This document shows, piece after piece, positions 6,344 through 7,603 of a DNA stretch of 7,603 nucleotides (position 1 is the first letter of the stretch; every line of letters starts with the position of its first letter). The notes under the pieces were generated by a model, which had not been told where the DNA came from, did no database searches, and worked only from the letters and a program-made list of their open reading frames with translations. This stretch comes from Gammaproteobacteria bacterium (GTDB lineage Bacteria; Pseudomonadota; Gammaproteobacteria; Chromatiales; Chromatiaceae): NCBI GenBank assembly GCA_030594925.1, contig JAUVEG010000056.1:1-7603 (forward strand), given 5' to 3'. A program made the position numbers and the translations under genes.

Positions 6344-7134
6344 AACAGCGTCTTGCTTTTGTTATTTTGCTGGTATGGGTAGCAGCAGCCCTGTTTGAGC
6401 CGTTGCTGCCGATCTCTCCAAATGAAATTCATCTGTCTGCTATTCTCGCTGCGCCCTCAGCTGACTTCTGGCTGGGAAATGATGCATTGGGACGTTCTGT
6501 CGCCGGGCGGCTGATTGCCGGGGCGCGCATCGCTTTTGTGGTGGCTTTTTCGACCGTGTTTGTCTCGGCATTGGCGGGAACGGTGATCGGGGCAGTCAGT
6601 GGTTATGTCGGCGGAGCGCTTGATCACCTCGTCTCAAGAGTGATTGACATCATGCTGGCTTTTCCGGGGATTCTACTGGCGATTGCACTGGCTGCCATTC
6701 TCGGTCCGGGCATCGAAAATCTCATCATCGCTATCTCCAGTGTCGGCTGGGTGGGTTTTGCCAGGCTGGCACGTTCACAGGCGATGACTCTGCGCACACG
6801 TGAACACATCACGGCGGCAATTGCACTCGGCAGCGGCCAGGGAAGAATCGTCTTCCGCCACCTGCTTCCCCTGATGATGGCGCCGCTGCTGGTCGAAGCC
6901 AGCTTTGGTCTCGCTGCAGTCATCGTTGCTGAAGCGGGGCTCTCATTTCTCGGCCTCGGAGTGCAGCCACCGCAGGCATCCTGGGGCAGCATGATCCGTG
7001 AAGGGGCGGGCTTTCTGCTGGTTGCTCCGCATCTTGCCATCTTTCCCGGCATCGCCATCATGCTGGTGGTGCTCTCTGCAAACCTGCTGGGTGACTGGAT
7101 GAGGGACAGGCTGGATGTGCACCAGTATCTCTGA
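6340..7134 (+). CDS. ABC transporter permease, DppC/OppC/NikC family
   Basis: A 264-residue partner of the DppB-like permease. The family's entry motif WLGNDALGRSVAGRLIAGARIAF is at about 44-66, membrane helices are at about 4-22, 64-92, 105-135, 184-200 and 232-252, and the EAA loop is HITAAIALGSG then IVFRHLLPLMMAP (about 156-182, Gly164). The DppC signature GLSFLGLGVQPPQASWGSMI follows at about 200-219. The protein is shorter than most DppC members (about 280-300) because the N-terminal cytoplasmic segment before the first helix is nearly absent. The ATG at 6340 overlaps the previous stop as ATGA, showing coupled translation; upstream in-frame starts inside the first permease lack family similarity. 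The last codons and stop lie inside a 47-nt palindrome. Missing partners must be encoded elsewhere or be shared with another system. Confidence 0.95.
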   Translation: MKQRLAFVILLVWVAAALFEPLLPISPNEIHLSAILAAPSADFWLGNDALGRSVAGRLIAGARIAFVVAFSTVFVSALAGTVIGAVSGYVGGALDHLVSRVIDIMLAFPGILLAIALAAILGPGIENLIIAISSVGWVGFARLARSQAMTLRTREHITAAIALGSGQGRIVFRHLLPLMMAPLLVEASFGLAAVIVAEAGLSFLGLGVQPPQASWGSMIREGAGFLLVAPHLAIFPGIAIMLVVLSANLLGDWMRDRLDVHQYL

Positions 7135-7168
7135 TCGAAGTGCTACGCGCTTCGATCAGAGATACTGG
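7122..7168 (+). terminator. long hairpin overlapping the permease stop codon
   Basis: CCAGTATCTCTGATCGAAG (7122-7140) is perfectly reverse-complementary to 7150-7168. The stem can continue through a T-G wobble and two more pairs (7141-7143 with 7147-7149) to a 3-nt TAC loop, 22 pairs in all. The TGA stop (7132-7134) is inside the left arm. No T-tract follows (only AAGTTTG), so it may be a transcript-stabilising or rho-assisted 3' end rather than a standard intrinsic terminator. Confidence 0.6.
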
Positions 7169-7180
7169 CAAGTTTGTCTG

Positions 7181-7238
7181 CGGGGGAAGGGTCAAATCTC
7201 AATGAGATATAGTTGACTGTCAGCCTGCCCTTCCCCCG
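7181..7238. repeat. G/C-rich inverted repeat with a nested palindrome upstream of ppk2
   Basis: CGGGGGAAGGG at 7181-7191 is perfectly complementary to CCCTTCCCCCG at 7228-7238. Inside lie GTCAA (7191-7195) facing TTGAC (7213-7217), and between them ATCTCA and TGAGAT around a single A (7196-7208). It could be a transcript hairpin ending the permease message or an operator region for ppk2; there is no T-tract. The rest of the spacer to 7380 shows no gene and no promoter I can defend. Confidence 0.55.
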
Positions 7239-7393
7239 AACCCCCATCCCATCGGTTCATTCAGTTTCCTTAAGGGAGATCAGCGTCAAACTCCGTTTCT
7301 GATCCTGCTGCATTTCATCAGGAAATACTCGCATCAAACCCCATCAGCTGGTAACCTCACAAACAATTGGTTAATTCAATGAGGAACTGCATC

Positions 7394-7603
7394 ATGGGTC
7401 ATAAAAAGAATAAAAATGCTAAAAGCAACGACGAGGCCGAGGTTCATGAAGAGAGTGAAAGCGAGAGGAAAAAGGTTAAGAAAATTTCGACAGATGCCTA
7501 TGAAAAAGAGCTGTTTCGACTTCAGGTAGAGCTGGTCAAGTTGCAGGAGTGGGTCAAGCACAAAGGCCTCAAAGTTGTTGTTGTTTTCGAGGGGCGTGAT
7601 GCC
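7394..7603 (+). CDS. ppk2: polyphosphate kinase 2 (PPK2 class I), N-terminal part (runs off right edge)
   Basis: Seventy codons are open from the ATG at 7394 to the window end. Residues 36-70 (YEKELFRLQVELVKLQEWVK, then KGLKVVVVFEGRDA) match the start of the PPK2 catalytic domain, whose Walker A continues as GRDAAGKGG; the window cuts it after GRDA. PPK2 enzymes transfer phosphate between polyphosphate and nucleotides, class I mainly making ATP or GTP from the diphosphates. The first 35 residues are a lysine- and glutamate-rich, low-complexity tail (MGHKKNKNAKSNDEAEVHEE onward), likely disordered. GAGGA at 7381-7385 is 8 nt upstream, supporting this start. It is separated from the permeases by hairpins, so it probably has its own transcript. 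The catalytic aspartates and lid module are outside the window. Confidence 0.88.
   Translation, partial: MGHKKNKNAKSNDEAEVHEESESERKKVKKISTDAYEKELFRLQVELVKLQEWVKHKGLKVVVVFEGRDA

Overview
This 7.6 kb window looks like ordinary chromosome from a gammaproteobacterium of moderate GC content. MutS is close to the Escherichia coli protein from end to end, and the intergenic spaces carry REP/MITE-like inverted repeats of the kind common in that class. I see no phage, IS, CRISPR, tRNA or rRNA. The species cannot be named from the sequence alone; an environmental, facultatively anaerobic or denitrifying lifestyle is only suggested, by the FNR-type box, the hemerythrin-like protein and the Crp/Fnr regulator.

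Left part (1-3070, minus strand): a tightly packed transcription unit reads right to left as a small cupin protein, then mutS (DNA mismatch recognition ATPase), then the first 70 codons of a Crp/Fnr-family regulator that runs off the left edge. Cupin and mutS share one base (TGATG), and mutS and the regulator are 3 bp apart. An AT-rich divergent region (3071-3364) separates this unit from a plus-strand gene for a 149-residue hemerythrin-like protein. Ahead of that gene is a 9/10 match to the FNR/DNR consensus, spaced as expected for an activated promoter.

Middle (3815-5434): a 95-bp two-hairpin REP-like element follows the hemerythrin-like gene. Then comes a complete tryptophan synthase beta chain gene (trpB) with its own predicted promoter and no trpA beside it. 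It is followed by a long hairpin with a T-tract (a likely terminator) and a second, unrelated inverted repeat built on 9-bp-phased CACGGA units.

Right part (5435-7603, plus strand): two inner-membrane permeases of the dipeptide/oligopeptide/nickel ABC family (DppB-like and DppC-like) overlap by ATGA. No binding protein or ATPase gene is in the window. A 47-nt near-perfect palindrome swallows the stop codon of the second permease. After a 225-bp spacer with another inverted repeat, the first 70 codons of a class I polyphosphate kinase 2 (ppk2) run off the right edge, cut just before the Walker A motif is complete.

No gene here forms an obviously new system. The most interesting signals are non-coding: the covarying two-hairpin repeat, the FNR-like promoter of the hemerythrin-like gene, and the palindrome over the permease stop codon. 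Two edge genes, the Crp/Fnr regulator and ppk2, are easy to miss because they are incomplete.
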